A DNA stretch of 64,000 bases from Eutrophocola sp964503965 (lineage in GTDB: Bacteria; Pseudomonadota; Gammaproteobacteria; Pseudomonadales; Pseudohongiellaceae). Every line of letters begins with the position of its first letter. Within the stretch, counting starts at the first letter, position 1. Below, one piece after another: positions 18,041 through 26,336 of this stretch. Under the pieces are notes generated by a model. It saw only the letters and a program-made list of their open reading frames with translations, did no database searches and had not been told where the DNA came from. The position numbers were made by a program, and so were the translations under genes. The DNA lies in assembly GCA_964503965.1 (NCBI GenBank), contig CAZDCK010000011.1:12527-76526 (forward strand), in the 5' to 3' direction.

Positions 18041-19006
18041 CTAAAAAGAGGCGACCTGGTCCCTGGCTTCCTGATACATTTCCTCAGGGAGTTCAATATA
18101 GCCAACTTCGTTAGCCAGAGCGCCGGCATTGTCAATGTAGAAATCAACAAACGTACGGACTTCCTGGCGCTCAAGGCTGGCGGTATTCAGATAAATAAAA
18201 ATAGGACGGGACAACGGGCTGTAAGTCCCATCATTGATCGTAACGGCATTGGGCGTAACAGGACCATTACCACCATCTATCGGAACCACTTTCAACTTGT
18301 CCTGGTTCTCGATGTAATAGGCATACCCGAAGAATCCGAGGGAATTTTCATCACCACTGATGCCCTGAACCAGGACATTGTCATCTTCACTGGCTGTATA
18401 ATCAGGCCTGGAGGCACCGGATTCACCATTTACCGCTTCTGTAAAGTAATCGAAAGTGCCTGAATCAGTGCCTGGACCATATAGGCGAATCGGCTCACTT
18501 GGCCATTCCGGACGAATATCATCCCAGCTGTCGACCATGCTGCCTGGCTGCCAGATCATCTGCAATTCTTCTACTGTCAGGTAATCCACCCAGTCGTTAT
18601 TGCGACTAACCACGACGGAAAGACCGTCGAATGCAACTGGAATTTCCAGGTAATGAATCCCGTTGGCTTCAGCAGTGGCCATTTCGGATTCCTTGATGGT
18701 CCTGGACGCATCATTGATGTCTGTTTCCTGGGCCAGGAATTTTTTGAATCCACCACCTGTGCCGGACACTCCAACAGTGACACGCACACGGGGAGCAACT
18801 CCCATGAACTCTTCTGCAACAGCCTCACTGATTGGATAAACAGTACTTGAACCGTCCAGACTTACTGTGCCGGTCAACTCTCCTCCGGCTTCCTGTCCTG
18901 AATCAGCAGTGCCCTCATCCTGAGAACAGGCACCAAGCAGGAGCGCCAGGCTTAAGAGAGAGATCAATTTTAGTGTTCCGGTCATTTGCAAAGAATGTGT
19001 CTTCAT
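18041..19006 (-). CDS. pstS: Periplasmic phosphate-binding protein PstS (lipoprotein)
   Basis: The 321-residue product has a lipoprotein signal (LLSLALLLGAC, lipobox LGAC). The phosphate-binding pattern of the type II solute-binding PstS family follows: GSSTVYPISEAVAEEF near 53-68 and VGVSGTGGGFKKF near 78-90, a Ser/Thr/Gly anion cradle. This two-domain protein delivers phosphate to PstCA. It heads the pst operon, and a Pho box lies 66-83 nt upstream of its ATG. Length is typical. Confidence 0.96.
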   Translation of the reverse strand: MKTHSLQMTGTLKLISLLSLALLLGACSQDEGTADSGQEAGGELTGTVSLDGSSTVYPISEAVAEEFMGVAPRVRVTVGVSGTGGGFKKFLAQETDINDASRTIKESEMATAEANGIHYLEIPVAFDGLSVVVSRNNDWVDYLTVEELQMIWQPGSMVDSWDDIRPEWPSEPIRLYGPGTDSGTFDYFTEAVNGESGASRPDYTASEDDNVLVQGISGDENSLGFFGYAYYIENQDKLKVVPIDGGNGPVTPNAVTINDGTYSPLSRPIFIYLNTASLERQEVRTFVDFYIDNAGALANEVGYIELPEEMYQEARDQVASF

Positions 19007-19056
19007 TTTGGAATTTCCCTGATTAAGGCAAACATTGGCATGTTCAGTTGGGCGGC

Positions 19057-19089
19057 ATTTTCACACCACAGTGTTAAGTTTTCATAAAG
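19057..19089 (-). promoter_or_regulatory. Pho box and -10 of the pstS operon
   Basis: Reading the minus strand, two PhoB half-site-like heptamers CTTTATG (19089-19083) and CTTAACA (19078-19072) start 11 bp apart, the spacing of tandem PhoB monomers. GAAAAT (19062-19057), a plausible -10, follows after exactly 9 nt. The same geometry recurs at the porin and phoB promoters. Confidence 0.65.
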
Positions 19090-19231
19090 AAACCGGGTTC
19101 TTTCGATTAATTTCTTAATATTAAAACACTCCCGAAGTTCCCAGAGCAGGCGGGCCAGCAATTCTGGACAGGGATAATGCCTGCTGGCGTCGCGTTATTC
19201 ACACTATCTTTATTTAACCCAGAATTTAAAA

Positions 19232-19275
19232 CTTAACACTCGCTTCATAAAATCTTAATAATTCTCTGAAAGAAT
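19232..19275 (+). promoter_or_regulatory. Triple Pho box and -10 of the phosphate porin gene
   Basis: Three heptamers CTTAACA (19232-19238), CTTCATA (19243-19249) and CTTAATA (19254-19260) repeat at exactly 11-bp intervals. AAGAAT (19270-19275) follows 9 nt after the last. This is the tandem arrangement PhoB uses in place of a -35 element. It implies transcription from about 19282 and therefore translation from the ATG at 19319. Confidence 0.7.
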
Positions 19276-19318
19276 GCGCTCGTTAATCACTGGCCCCAAA
19301 CGGCACGGAGTCTTCCAG

Positions 19319-20761
19319 ATGAATCTGAAAAAAATCACCAAACTGAAGCAGGCGCTACTGGCAGTCGCTTTTATCAATACCTCAACTGCAGCCTATGCAG
19401 CAGATGAGGAATTACTGGGTATCCTGCTCGAAAATGGAGCTATCACCCAGGCGCAGTATGAGTCTCTTCTCAGCAAGGACTCGATAACGTCTGAAGATGT
19501 CATTCCAGCGCCCTCTGCAGAAAACTCAACCGTTGAAGTCATCAATCTTGATGAACGGATAGCAGTCCAGGTCAATCAGCAGCTGGAGACCCGGCTTCCC
19601 GTAGCGGCCAGTCAGACAGGCAGTGGTTTTCGTCTTGCGACACGCGATGGCAACTGGGAGACCAATCTACAGTGGCGTGCCCAGACACGATTCACTTCGC
19701 CCTACAGATCAGACCCAAGACAAATTTCCAGCTTCAATGCGGATAACCAGTCCAATTTTGAGGCACGCCGGTTACGGATGAAAATTGGTGGTCACGGTTT
19801 CCAACCCTGGTTAAGTTACTATTTTGAAGTTGACCTGCAGCCCTCCAGGGATGTGGATGACAGCAGCGCGTCCTCCAGTGCCAGGGTCATTGACTGGCGT
19901 ATTGATATCGCCAAGTGGGACTGGGGCGGTATTCGTGTAGGACAGTGGAAAGTTGACCTGAACAGGGAACGTGTTGATTCCTCAGGTCGCCAGCAGTTTG
20001 TCGAACGCTCAATAGCCAACCGGGTTTTCACCATGGACAGGCAGGTAGGCGCCCAGATCAGGGGACACATCTTCAAGGAAACGCCAGCTGACATGCGATT
20101 CTATGCCGGTGTATTTAATGGTGAAGGTCGAAGTGTAAACAATACCGACAATGACATGATGTATATGGGCCGCCTGCAGTGGAACTTCCTCGGCCGGGAT
20201 CTCTCGTGGCGACAAACGGATGTTGAATACACTGACAAACCTACCGGCAGCCTTGCCATTGCCGGCTTCACTACTACCGGTAGCTGTACCCGCTGGTCAT
20301 CATCCGGTTGCGGAAACCTTGATGGCTTTGATAGGCCTGCCAATGCCATTCCAGGCCAATTTGATATCGACCAGGTCGTACAGGAATTTGCCTTCAAGTA
20401 TCGGGGCTTCTCAGCGCAGCAGGAATATCATCGCAGGGAAATCGACGATAAATCTGATGGCAGCTCACATGAGTTGACTGGTGGCTATGTGCAGGCTGGC
20501 TACTTCTTCCATAATATTTTCCCGAGTGTACCGAAAGAGCTGGAACTCGCTGTTCGATATGCCTTTGTTGACGAGCCTAATGCCACCAACCGTATTTTCG
20601 AAAACGAACGTCGGGAAACCACGCTTGGTGCCAACTGGTTCTTCGATGGCCACAACAACAAGGTGACTCTGGATTATTCGCGACTCACTCTGGATGACGC
20701 CTTCTTTGGACAGGATGAATCCGATGATCGCCTGAGACTGCAATGGGATGTTTCTTTCTGA
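19319..20761 (+). CDS. Phosphate-selective porin (OprO/OprP family)
   Basis: The protein has a signal peptide (KQALLAVAFINTSTAAYAA), a short N-terminal region that looks like an OprP periplasmic coil (DEELLGILLENGAITQAQYESLL), and then an amphipathic 16-strand-like barrel ending in an aromatic residue (LQWDVSF). These outer-membrane trimers admit phosphate or polyphosphate under starvation. An in-frame ATG exists at 19274, but it overlaps the inferred -10, so I place the start at 19319, which has GGAG upstream. It is divergent from pstS and shares the Pho-box control. A bidirectional terminator follows. Confidence 0.88.
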   Translation: MNLKKITKLKQALLAVAFINTSTAAYAADEELLGILLENGAITQAQYESLLSKDSITSEDVIPAPSAENSTVEVINLDERIAVQVNQQLETRLPVAASQTGSGFRLATRDGNWETNLQWRAQTRFTSPYRSDPRQISSFNADNQSNFEARRLRMKIGGHGFQPWLSYYFEVDLQPSRDVDDSSASSSARVIDWRIDIAKWDWGGIRVGQWKVDLNRERVDSSGRQQFVERSIANRVFTMDRQVGAQIRGHIFKETPADMRFYAGVFNGEGRSVNNTDNDMMYMGRLQWNFLGRDLSWRQTDVEYTDKPTGSLAIAGFTTTGSCTRWSSSGCGNLDGFDRPANAIPGQFDIDQVVQEFAFKYRGFSAQQEYHRREIDDKSDGSSHELTGGYVQAGYFFHNIFPSVPKELELAVRYAFVDEPNATNRIFENERRETTLGANWFFDGHNNKVTLDYSRLTLDDAFFGQDESDDRLRLQWDVSF

Positions 20762-20779
20762 TTCAGGAACACTGACGTT

Positions 20780-20811
20780 AAAAAACGGGATCCATTTGGA
20801 TCCCGTTTTTT
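20780..20811. terminator. Bidirectional terminator between the porin gene and phoR
   Basis: A perfect stem CGGGATCC/GGATCCCG with a 4-nt ATTT loop is flanked by A6 and T6 tracts. It can end transcripts of both converging genes (porin stop 20761, phoR stop 20831). Confidence 0.92.
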
Positions 20812-20830
20812 GTTGCAGGGCAGAAAATAA

Positions 20831-22609
20831 TCAGTTCCCCAAAGGCAGCTTGATAGTAAAGCTGGAACCACTGCCAAGCTGGCTTTCCACACTTATATTT
20901 CCGCCATGTTTTTCAATAATATTCTTGACAATGGACAGCCCAAGACCGGTTCCGCCCAGACTTTGGGAGCGCGCCTTATCTACCCGGTAAAACCGTTCAA
21001 AAACACGCTGCTGGTACTGCGGACTGATACCCAGCCCGGTATCCTGGACCTTGAGCGTGGCCCAGTTGGCGTCTTTTTCCAGGTGAACAGTAATAGTACC
21101 GGGTTGTTCTGTGTACTTGATGGCATTGTCCAGAAGGTTATCCACCAACTGGTTCATATTCTGCCTGTCCCCGCACAGTACTATCTCGTCTTGGGGCAAC
21201 TGCATAACCAGTTCATGCCCCTTCTCTTCCGCAGGCATCTGAACGTTTCGAACCGCCTGTCGTACAAGGTCTGTGAAGTTGATTCTGCTGAAGTCTTCCC
21301 GGTTCTGGCTGCTCTCCAGGCGTGAAATGGTCATCAGATCCCCGACCAGCTGGGACAACCTGAGACTTTGAGCATGGACCCGACTGGTAAAATGAATGGC
21401 TGTCTCTCTATCAACTTCATCATCACCAAGAATAGTTTCAGTGAGGCCCCTGATTGCAGTAATGGGCGTTTTCAGTTCATGAGAGGCATTGGCGACAAAG
21501 TCAGTACGAATACGTTCAAGATTCTTGATGTCCGTGACATCATGAAGCACCAGGACTGCACCAATGGGCTCTCCATTATCGTTACTGAGTGAGGCCGCAT
21601 AAATATCGACCACAAGCTGGTCAGACTTTCTGTTAAGACGCATCTGCGTTTTGATAACAGAACGAGTGCGAATGGCTTCATCCAGGGCATTGATAATCTC
21701 CTGGTTACGTATCTCCTGCCAGAGAGGCTTTCCAAGACAGTTTTTCTCGTTTACAGACAAGAGCCTTGCTGCTGCCTCATTGATATGGAGAATGTTCTGG
21801 CCCATGTCCACATCAATAACCCCTTCCACCATGCAGGTAAAAATGGTTGTCAGACGATTCCGGTCAGAGGTCACCTCAGTCACACTACGTGCTGAACTCC
21901 TGGCCATCTGATTAATCGCTTCTGCCAGCCTCTTCAGACCAAGGTTATTCCCTTCAGGGATACGTCTCGCGAAATTTCCTGCTGAAATCTCCTCGGCGAC
22001 GGCTGTCAATTCCGTAACTTTGGCAGCCTGACGACCTGCAAGGTAGAAGGACAGCAGCAGAATGATAAAAAAGACAACGGCTGCATTTCCCAGCAACAAT
22101 GTCTGTTGCTCACGAATGTCACGAGCCAGCTCACTTGAGGATTTGGCAACACGGGCATAACCGGCCAACTGCTGGCGAGAATATACAGGAACCGCGAGGT
22201 ATCTGAATTCCTCATCAAGGGTGAAACTATAGCGCTGAGCAGCGCCCTTGCCATTAAGAGTAGCCACCTGAATCTCGGGACGGCGCAGGTGATTGTCCAT
22301 CATCATCGGAGATTCGTGAGTATCTGCCAGGACGATTCCCCTGTCATCAATCACGGTAATTCGAAGGGAGGATGACTCGGCCACCGAAGCAGCAGTATTT
22401 CTGATAGCGTCATAATCGAGCAGCCGGATGGTGGGCGATACTGCTGCAGCCAACAGGTCAGCCGTTACTGACATTTTACTGTCGACTTCTTCCAGAACTT
22501 GGCGCTCCACCCGGGAGATAAGGGTGGCAGAAAAGAGGAAGGTTCCTAACAAGGCCACAATCACGTACCCCAGGTAGGTACGCCAGAAATAATGTGACTT
22601 GAGAAACAT
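20831..22609 (-). CDS. phoR: Phosphate-regulon sensor histidine kinase PhoR
   Basis: The 592-residue membrane kinase starts with a transmembrane helix (about 10-30). A periplasmic sensor of about 130 residues follows, then a second helix (AVVFFIILLLSFYLAG), HAMP, a PAS domain (about 245-345) and the HisKA box ASHELKTPITAIRG with the phosphorylated His. The ATPase has an N box (NLLDNAIKYTEQ) and G boxes (DTGLGISPQYQQRVFERFYR, GGTGLGLSIVK). The large periplasmic domain makes it longer than E. coli PhoR (431 aa) and resembles PhoR of other marine Gammaproteobacteria and Gram-positives. It phosphorylates PhoB. It lies 97 nt after phoB. Confidence 0.93.
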   Translation of the reverse strand: MFLKSHYFWRTYLGYVIVALLGTFLFSATLISRVERQVLEEVDSKMSVTADLLAAAVSPTIRLLDYDAIRNTAASVAESSSLRITVIDDRGIVLADTHESPMMMDNHLRRPEIQVATLNGKGAAQRYSFTLDEEFRYLAVPVYSRQQLAGYARVAKSSSELARDIREQQTLLLGNAAVVFFIILLLSFYLAGRQAAKVTELTAVAEEISAGNFARRIPEGNNLGLKRLAEAINQMARSSARSVTEVTSDRNRLTTIFTCMVEGVIDVDMGQNILHINEAAARLLSVNEKNCLGKPLWQEIRNQEIINALDEAIRTRSVIKTQMRLNRKSDQLVVDIYAASLSNDNGEPIGAVLVLHDVTDIKNLERIRTDFVANASHELKTPITAIRGLTETILGDDEVDRETAIHFTSRVHAQSLRLSQLVGDLMTISRLESSQNREDFSRINFTDLVRQAVRNVQMPAEEKGHELVMQLPQDEIVLCGDRQNMNQLVDNLLDNAIKYTEQPGTITVHLEKDANWATLKVQDTGLGISPQYQQRVFERFYRVDKARSQSLGGTGLGLSIVKNIIEKHGGNISVESQLGSGSSFTIKLPLGN

Positions 22610-22706
22610 GATTAAAGCCTTACAAATATGTATGAAACAAACACCACTGAACCAGGCTGGTGGTTTGGAAATGTGCTGATTTTATCAGGCAAAGGCCATA
22701 AACAAA

Positions 22707-23402
22707 TCAGGCTGTATCACGCAGGCGATAGCCAACCCCACGGATAGTTTCTATCATCGGAGGTTCAATACCCATTTTCTTGCGAATTCCACGGATATGC
22801 ACATCAATATTCCTGTCTACCACTACCACGTCATCCCCCATAGCCCGGCTCAGAAGCTGTTCACGGGAAAAAACACGTCCCGGATAACAGGCAAGGTAGT
22901 GCAGCAACCGAAACTCGGTAGCCGTCAGGCGAATACTATTGCCTGCAACCATCACTTCATATTTGCTGGTATCGATAGACAGATCACCCACCTCTACCTT
23001 ATCCTGCCCGTCAACACTGTCTTCCAGCACGCCGCGACGTAATACGGCCTTGACCCTGGCCACCAACTCCTTGGGACTGAAAGGCTTGGTAATGTAATCA
23101 TCGGCACCGACACCCAGACCAAGCACGATATCGCTTTCCTCTCCCTTGGCAGTGACCATGATAATCAGCGTATTCTGTGTATTCGGGCTCTTCTTGATGG
23201 CACTGCAAATTTCTATGCCATCCATGCCAGGCAACATCAGGTCCAGCAGGACAAGATCAGGCTGCTCTTTCTCAACAAGGGAAAGACCTATAGTCCCATT
23301 AGTCGCTGAAAATATCTCAAATCCTTCACGCTTGAGGTTGTAACTGAGTACTTCGAGGATATCCGGTTCGTCCTCAATAATGACTATCTTTTTCTTGCTC
23401 AT
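22707..23402 (-). CDS. phoB: Phosphate-regulon response regulator PhoB
   Basis: The 231-residue protein is a receiver plus OmpR-type winged helix. The acidic pocket (IIEDEPD), phospho-acceptor Asp in LVLLDLMLPGMDG (about residue 53), Thr/Lys switch (MVTAK, YITKPFSPKEL) and DNA-binding end (RNIDVHIRGIRKKMG, IRGVGYRL) are all present. It binds the 11-bp-spaced Pho boxes seen upstream of pstS, the porin gene and its own gene. Length and domain layout are canonical. Confidence 0.96.
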   Translation of the reverse strand: MSKKKIVIIEDEPDILEVLSYNLKREGFEIFSATNGTIGLSLVEKEQPDLVLLDLMLPGMDGIEICSAIKKSPNTQNTLIIMVTAKGEESDIVLGLGVGADDYITKPFSPKELVARVKAVLRRGVLEDSVDGQDKVEVGDLSIDTSKYEVMVAGNSIRLTATEFRLLHYLACYPGRVFSREQLLSRAMGDDVVVVDRNIDVHIRGIRKKMGIEPPMIETIRGVGYRLRDTA

Positions 23403-23449
23403 AAATTAAAGCCTGGATAACTGCTATGCGGTCGTTATATTAATGGGAA

Positions 23450-23492
23450 ACATTACCACCGATGAATTAAGAACAGGTTAAGGGTGTTGAAG
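23450..23492 (-). promoter_or_regulatory. Pho box and -10 upstream of phoB (autoregulation)
   Basis: On the minus strand CTTCAAC (23492-23486), CTTAACC (23482-23476) and CTTAATT (23471-23465) form a tandem with 10- and 11-bp steps. TAATGT (23455-23450) follows after 9 nt, a -10-like hexamer. The geometry equals that of the pstS and porin promoters, so PhoB probably activates its own operon. Confidence 0.6.
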
Positions 23493-23631
23493 GATATCAT
23501 TTAAATTTACAAAAACTTAATGTTCGTATTCAGTCTCCATAGGCAGTCTGGTTGCGGCCATGTAATTAGATCAGTAATAATGCTGTAGATTAACTTCAAG
23601 CCATATCTTCAATTCCCCGGTTTTTATAAAA

Positions 23632-24171
23632 ATGACCTCGAAAGAAAACGACAAGCCACCGGTCATAGACCCTGATGGCAGCAGGAAAGAGCGTTACGAG
23701 GCCCTTGTCGGGGAGTATTACAATGACATCTTCCGATACGCCTATTGGCTAAGTAAAAGCAGACAGGTAGCCGAAGACCTGGCGCAGGAAACTTTCCTGA
23801 GAGCATGGCGGGCTCTGGATAGCCTTGAAAAACCCGGTGCAGCGAAAGCATGGCTGTTTACTATTCTCAGGCGTGAAAATGCCAGGCGCTTTGAAAAATA
23901 CAGGCCGGAAACAGATGATCTTGATGATTATTCCCTGCCCGATACCGAAAAGCTGGAACCAGACCAGATACTGGATCGGGAGCTACTTTACAAAAGCATG
24001 TCAGAGCTGGAACCGGAATACAGGGATCCACTCCTGCTTCAGGTTATTGGTGGTTTCAGTGGAGAGGAAATTGCCGGCATGCTTGACCTGAACAACAACA
24101 CCGTGATGACACGGCTGTTCAGAGCCAGAAATAAACTTAAAGACCTGTTGGGCGACAAGTCTGACCAGTAA
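23632..24171 (+). CDS. ECF-type RNA polymerase sigma factor
   Basis: The 179-residue protein has sigma-70 region 2 (YNDIFRYAYWLSKSRQVAEDLAQETFLRAWRAL, with the core-binding and -10-recognising residues) and region 4 (LLLQVIGGFSGEEIAGMLDLNNNTVMTRLFRARNKL, a helix-turn-helix for -35). No region 3 is present, as in extracytoplasmic-function sigmas. It is divergent from phoB. The gene 64 nt downstream encodes a single-span DUF3379 protein, which is likely its anti-sigma factor. The regulon and signal are unknown. Confidence 0.88.
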   Translation: MTSKENDKPPVIDPDGSRKERYEALVGEYYNDIFRYAYWLSKSRQVAEDLAQETFLRAWRALDSLEKPGAAKAWLFTILRRENARRFEKYRPETDDLDDYSLPDTEKLEPDQILDRELLYKSMSELEPEYRDPLLLQVIGGFSGEEIAGMLDLNNNTVMTRLFRARNKLKDLLGDKSDQ

Positions 24172-24235
24172 TAACACAATACATAGACAAGCTGATGACC
24201 AACTAAAACAATTATAAAAGAGGCCCGGTGACGTG

Positions 24236-24973
24236 ATGAATGACCAACAATTTATTGAGAGAGCCCATGCCAATCCGCATGATGAATCTCCTGATTTTCT
24301 GGATGCTATTGCACAAGGTAGCGAAAGACAGGAACTGGTTGCTTCCCTCAAAAAGTTTGATGCCGCTCTGTCCTCGGGACTCAAGGCTGTATCGGCACCA
24401 GAGACCCTGAAGAACACACTGCTGAATATTTCAGAAGAGACTATTAACCCGGATACCAGTCAGGCAGCTGCCAATGATTCATTCTGGCGTCGCAACGCCC
24501 GCTATGCTGCCGGATTTATTGTGGCTTTGGGTGTTCTTGCTGCTGTAATTCAAAACCCTTCCAATGCATGGGAAGACATGATTTTTTCCCACATCTACAG
24601 TGAAATTTCCTTCCTGGATGACAACACGCCCATTACCCTGTCTGAAGTCAATGACGTCATGAAAAACCTTGTCGGAACAGACTTTATCACTAGTGCAGAA
24701 ATGGATTCGCTTGAAATTAATGTCACCAAGGACTGCTGGGTCGACCTGGAAAATGGTATCCAGGGCGTTCACCTCGTGATGAAAGGTAACGCCGGACCAG
24801 TGACAGTGATGGTTATCCCAAACACCCCGGTGGACAGGGAAATGACTATTGCAGATGAACGCTTTTCAGGTCTGGTAAGTCCCGGACCGGGCGGCAACCT
24901 GGTGGTGGTAGGGGAAAAGAACGAGGCAATCCAGCAGTATTCCACCATGCTGGCAGCGAACATAAACTGGTAG
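24236..24973 (+). CDS. DUF3379 membrane protein, putative anti-sigma factor
   Basis: The 245-residue product has an acidic cytosolic N-terminus of about 85 residues (NDQQFIERAHANPHDESPDFL at the start), one membrane helix (YAAGFIVALGVLAAVIQ) and a periplasmic domain of about 140 residues. The layout is that of single-span anti-sigma factors. The DUF3379 family is found next to ECF sigma genes in Shewanella and relatives. The ATG at 24236 follows an in-frame GTG by 3 nt. GAGGCCCGG upstream is the ribosome site. The anti-sigma role is inferred from topology and position. Confidence 0.75.
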   Translation: MNDQQFIERAHANPHDESPDFLDAIAQGSERQELVASLKKFDAALSSGLKAVSAPETLKNTLLNISEETINPDTSQAAANDSFWRRNARYAAGFIVALGVLAAVIQNPSNAWEDMIFSHIYSEISFLDDNTPITLSEVNDVMKNLVGTDFITSAEMDSLEINVTKDCWVDLENGIQGVHLVMKGNAGPVTVMVIPNTPVDREMTIADERFSGLVSPGPGGNLVVVGEKNEAIQQYSTMLAANINW

Positions 24974-24989
24974 TCGCACCGGGTTTCGA

Positions 24990-26303
24990 TTATTTACGCT
25001 TCAACGGCGCCATGCCGTCGGAGATGGTGGCTTTAGGCGCTGATGCGCTTTTTCGCCGCTTGCCGATATTCTTCTTGTCACGATGCCGCTGCTTGGACTT
25101 CGGCCTGCCCTTGCCGGCAGCAAAACGGGACTTCTTCTTGTCCCCTTTTTTCTTTTTCGAGGGCCCCCTGAACCGGGATGGCAGGCCTGCAATTTCACGC
25201 CTGATGAAATCCAGCTTCAGATAACGGGCTATACTCTCCATGAGATTCCATTCCTGGGGAGAAATCAGCGAAACGGCCTTGCCACTGGCACCTGCCCGAC
25301 CAGTCCGTCCAATGCGGTGAACATATTCATCCCCGGAACGAGCCATGGCGAAATTAATCACCAGGCTGATCTCGGGAATATCGAGTCCTCGGGCCGCAAG
25401 GTCTGTGGCCACCAGCACTTTCCTGCCACCACTGCGATATATCTGCATCACCTGTTTGCGTTCATCCTGCTGCATTTCACCATGCAGGCACAGGGCTTTA
25501 TGCCCCTGCTCTATAAGAAACACCGCAACCCGTTCAGCATGCTCCCGGGTATTGGTAAAGACCAGGGCCTTCTCCCAGTCTTCATTGGCAAGCAACCAGT
25601 TGCAGAGCTGCTGTTTATGGCCCGGGTCATCTGCAAGAATCACTTCCTGGACAATATCCTCATGAGCGCTGCGATGGGACCCGATACTGATAATGACAGG
25701 AGACTGCTGTATTTCTGCCGAGATCCGCGCTACTCCTTCATGACTCAGGGTTGCAGACAACAGGATCGTTTGTCTTTGCCTGTTACACTGGTTAACAACT
25801 TCCAGTACTTCATCCCTAAAGCCCATGTCCAGCATGCGGTCCGCTTCATCCAGTACCAGGCATTCAAGGTCATCCACCAGCAGGGATTTCTTCTGGATAT
25901 GTTCTAGCAACCTGCCCGGTGTACCGACAACTGTTTCAGGATTTTTGCGCAGCCTCGCCTGCTGCTCCCTGAATCCTTCACCCCCTGTAATCAGCTGTGA
26001 AGACAGTGACGTGAATGCACCCAGTTCCCGGTAATGCCGATCCAGCTGCTGGGCCAGCTCCCTTGTCGGGCTCAGTACCAGACAACGCGTTGATGTCTCA
26101 GGTGCCGGGTTTTCCAGCATACGATGCATGACCGGCAGGAAAAAAGCGGCACTTTTACCACTGCCTGTCCGGGCACTTGCCTGGATATCATGCCCAGCCA
26201 GTACTTCAGGAATCATCGATTCCTGGACCGGCGTTGCTTCTTTAATACCCAGTTTATCCATCCCTTTCAGGAGTGAAGGATGTAATCCAAACGATTCAAA
26301 CAC
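24990..26303 (-). CDS. DEAD-box ATP-dependent RNA helicase (RhlE/SrmB-like)
   Basis: The 437-residue helicase has a Q motif (FGLHPSLLKGMDKLGIKEATPVQ), motif I ARTGSGKS (Ser where most have Thr), Ia PTRELAQQ, Ib GTPGRLLEH, II DEAD, III SAT, and the C-terminal RecA domain with ATDLAARGLDIP and HRIGRTGRAG. A basic tail (about residues 380-437, GDKKKSRFAAGKGRPKSKQ) would bind RNA non-specifically. Such enzymes remodel rRNA or mRNA structure. The start codon is GTG at 26303, with AGGA upstream. It converges with the DUF3379 gene, 16 nt apart. Confidence 0.9.
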   Translation of the reverse strand: MFESFGLHPSLLKGMDKLGIKEATPVQESMIPEVLAGHDIQASARTGSGKSAAFFLPVMHRMLENPAPETSTRCLVLSPTRELAQQLDRHYRELGAFTSLSSQLITGGEGFREQQARLRKNPETVVGTPGRLLEHIQKKSLLVDDLECLVLDEADRMLDMGFRDEVLEVVNQCNRQRQTILLSATLSHEGVARISAEIQQSPVIISIGSHRSAHEDIVQEVILADDPGHKQQLCNWLLANEDWEKALVFTNTREHAERVAVFLIEQGHKALCLHGEMQQDERKQVMQIYRSGGRKVLVATDLAARGLDIPEISLVINFAMARSGDEYVHRIGRTGRAGASGKAVSLISPQEWNLMESIARYLKLDFIRREIAGLPSRFRGPSKKKKGDKKKSRFAAGKGRPKSKQRHRDKKNIGKRRKSASAPKATISDGMAPLKRK

Positions 26304-26336
26304 GCGTTATTTCCTGCATTGGTTTTGCCATGGCCT

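Noticed and set aside
19274..19318. Upstream ATG for the phosphate porin
   Set aside because: It overlaps the inferred -10 element and precedes the likely transcription start; the ATG at 19319 gives a standard signal peptide.
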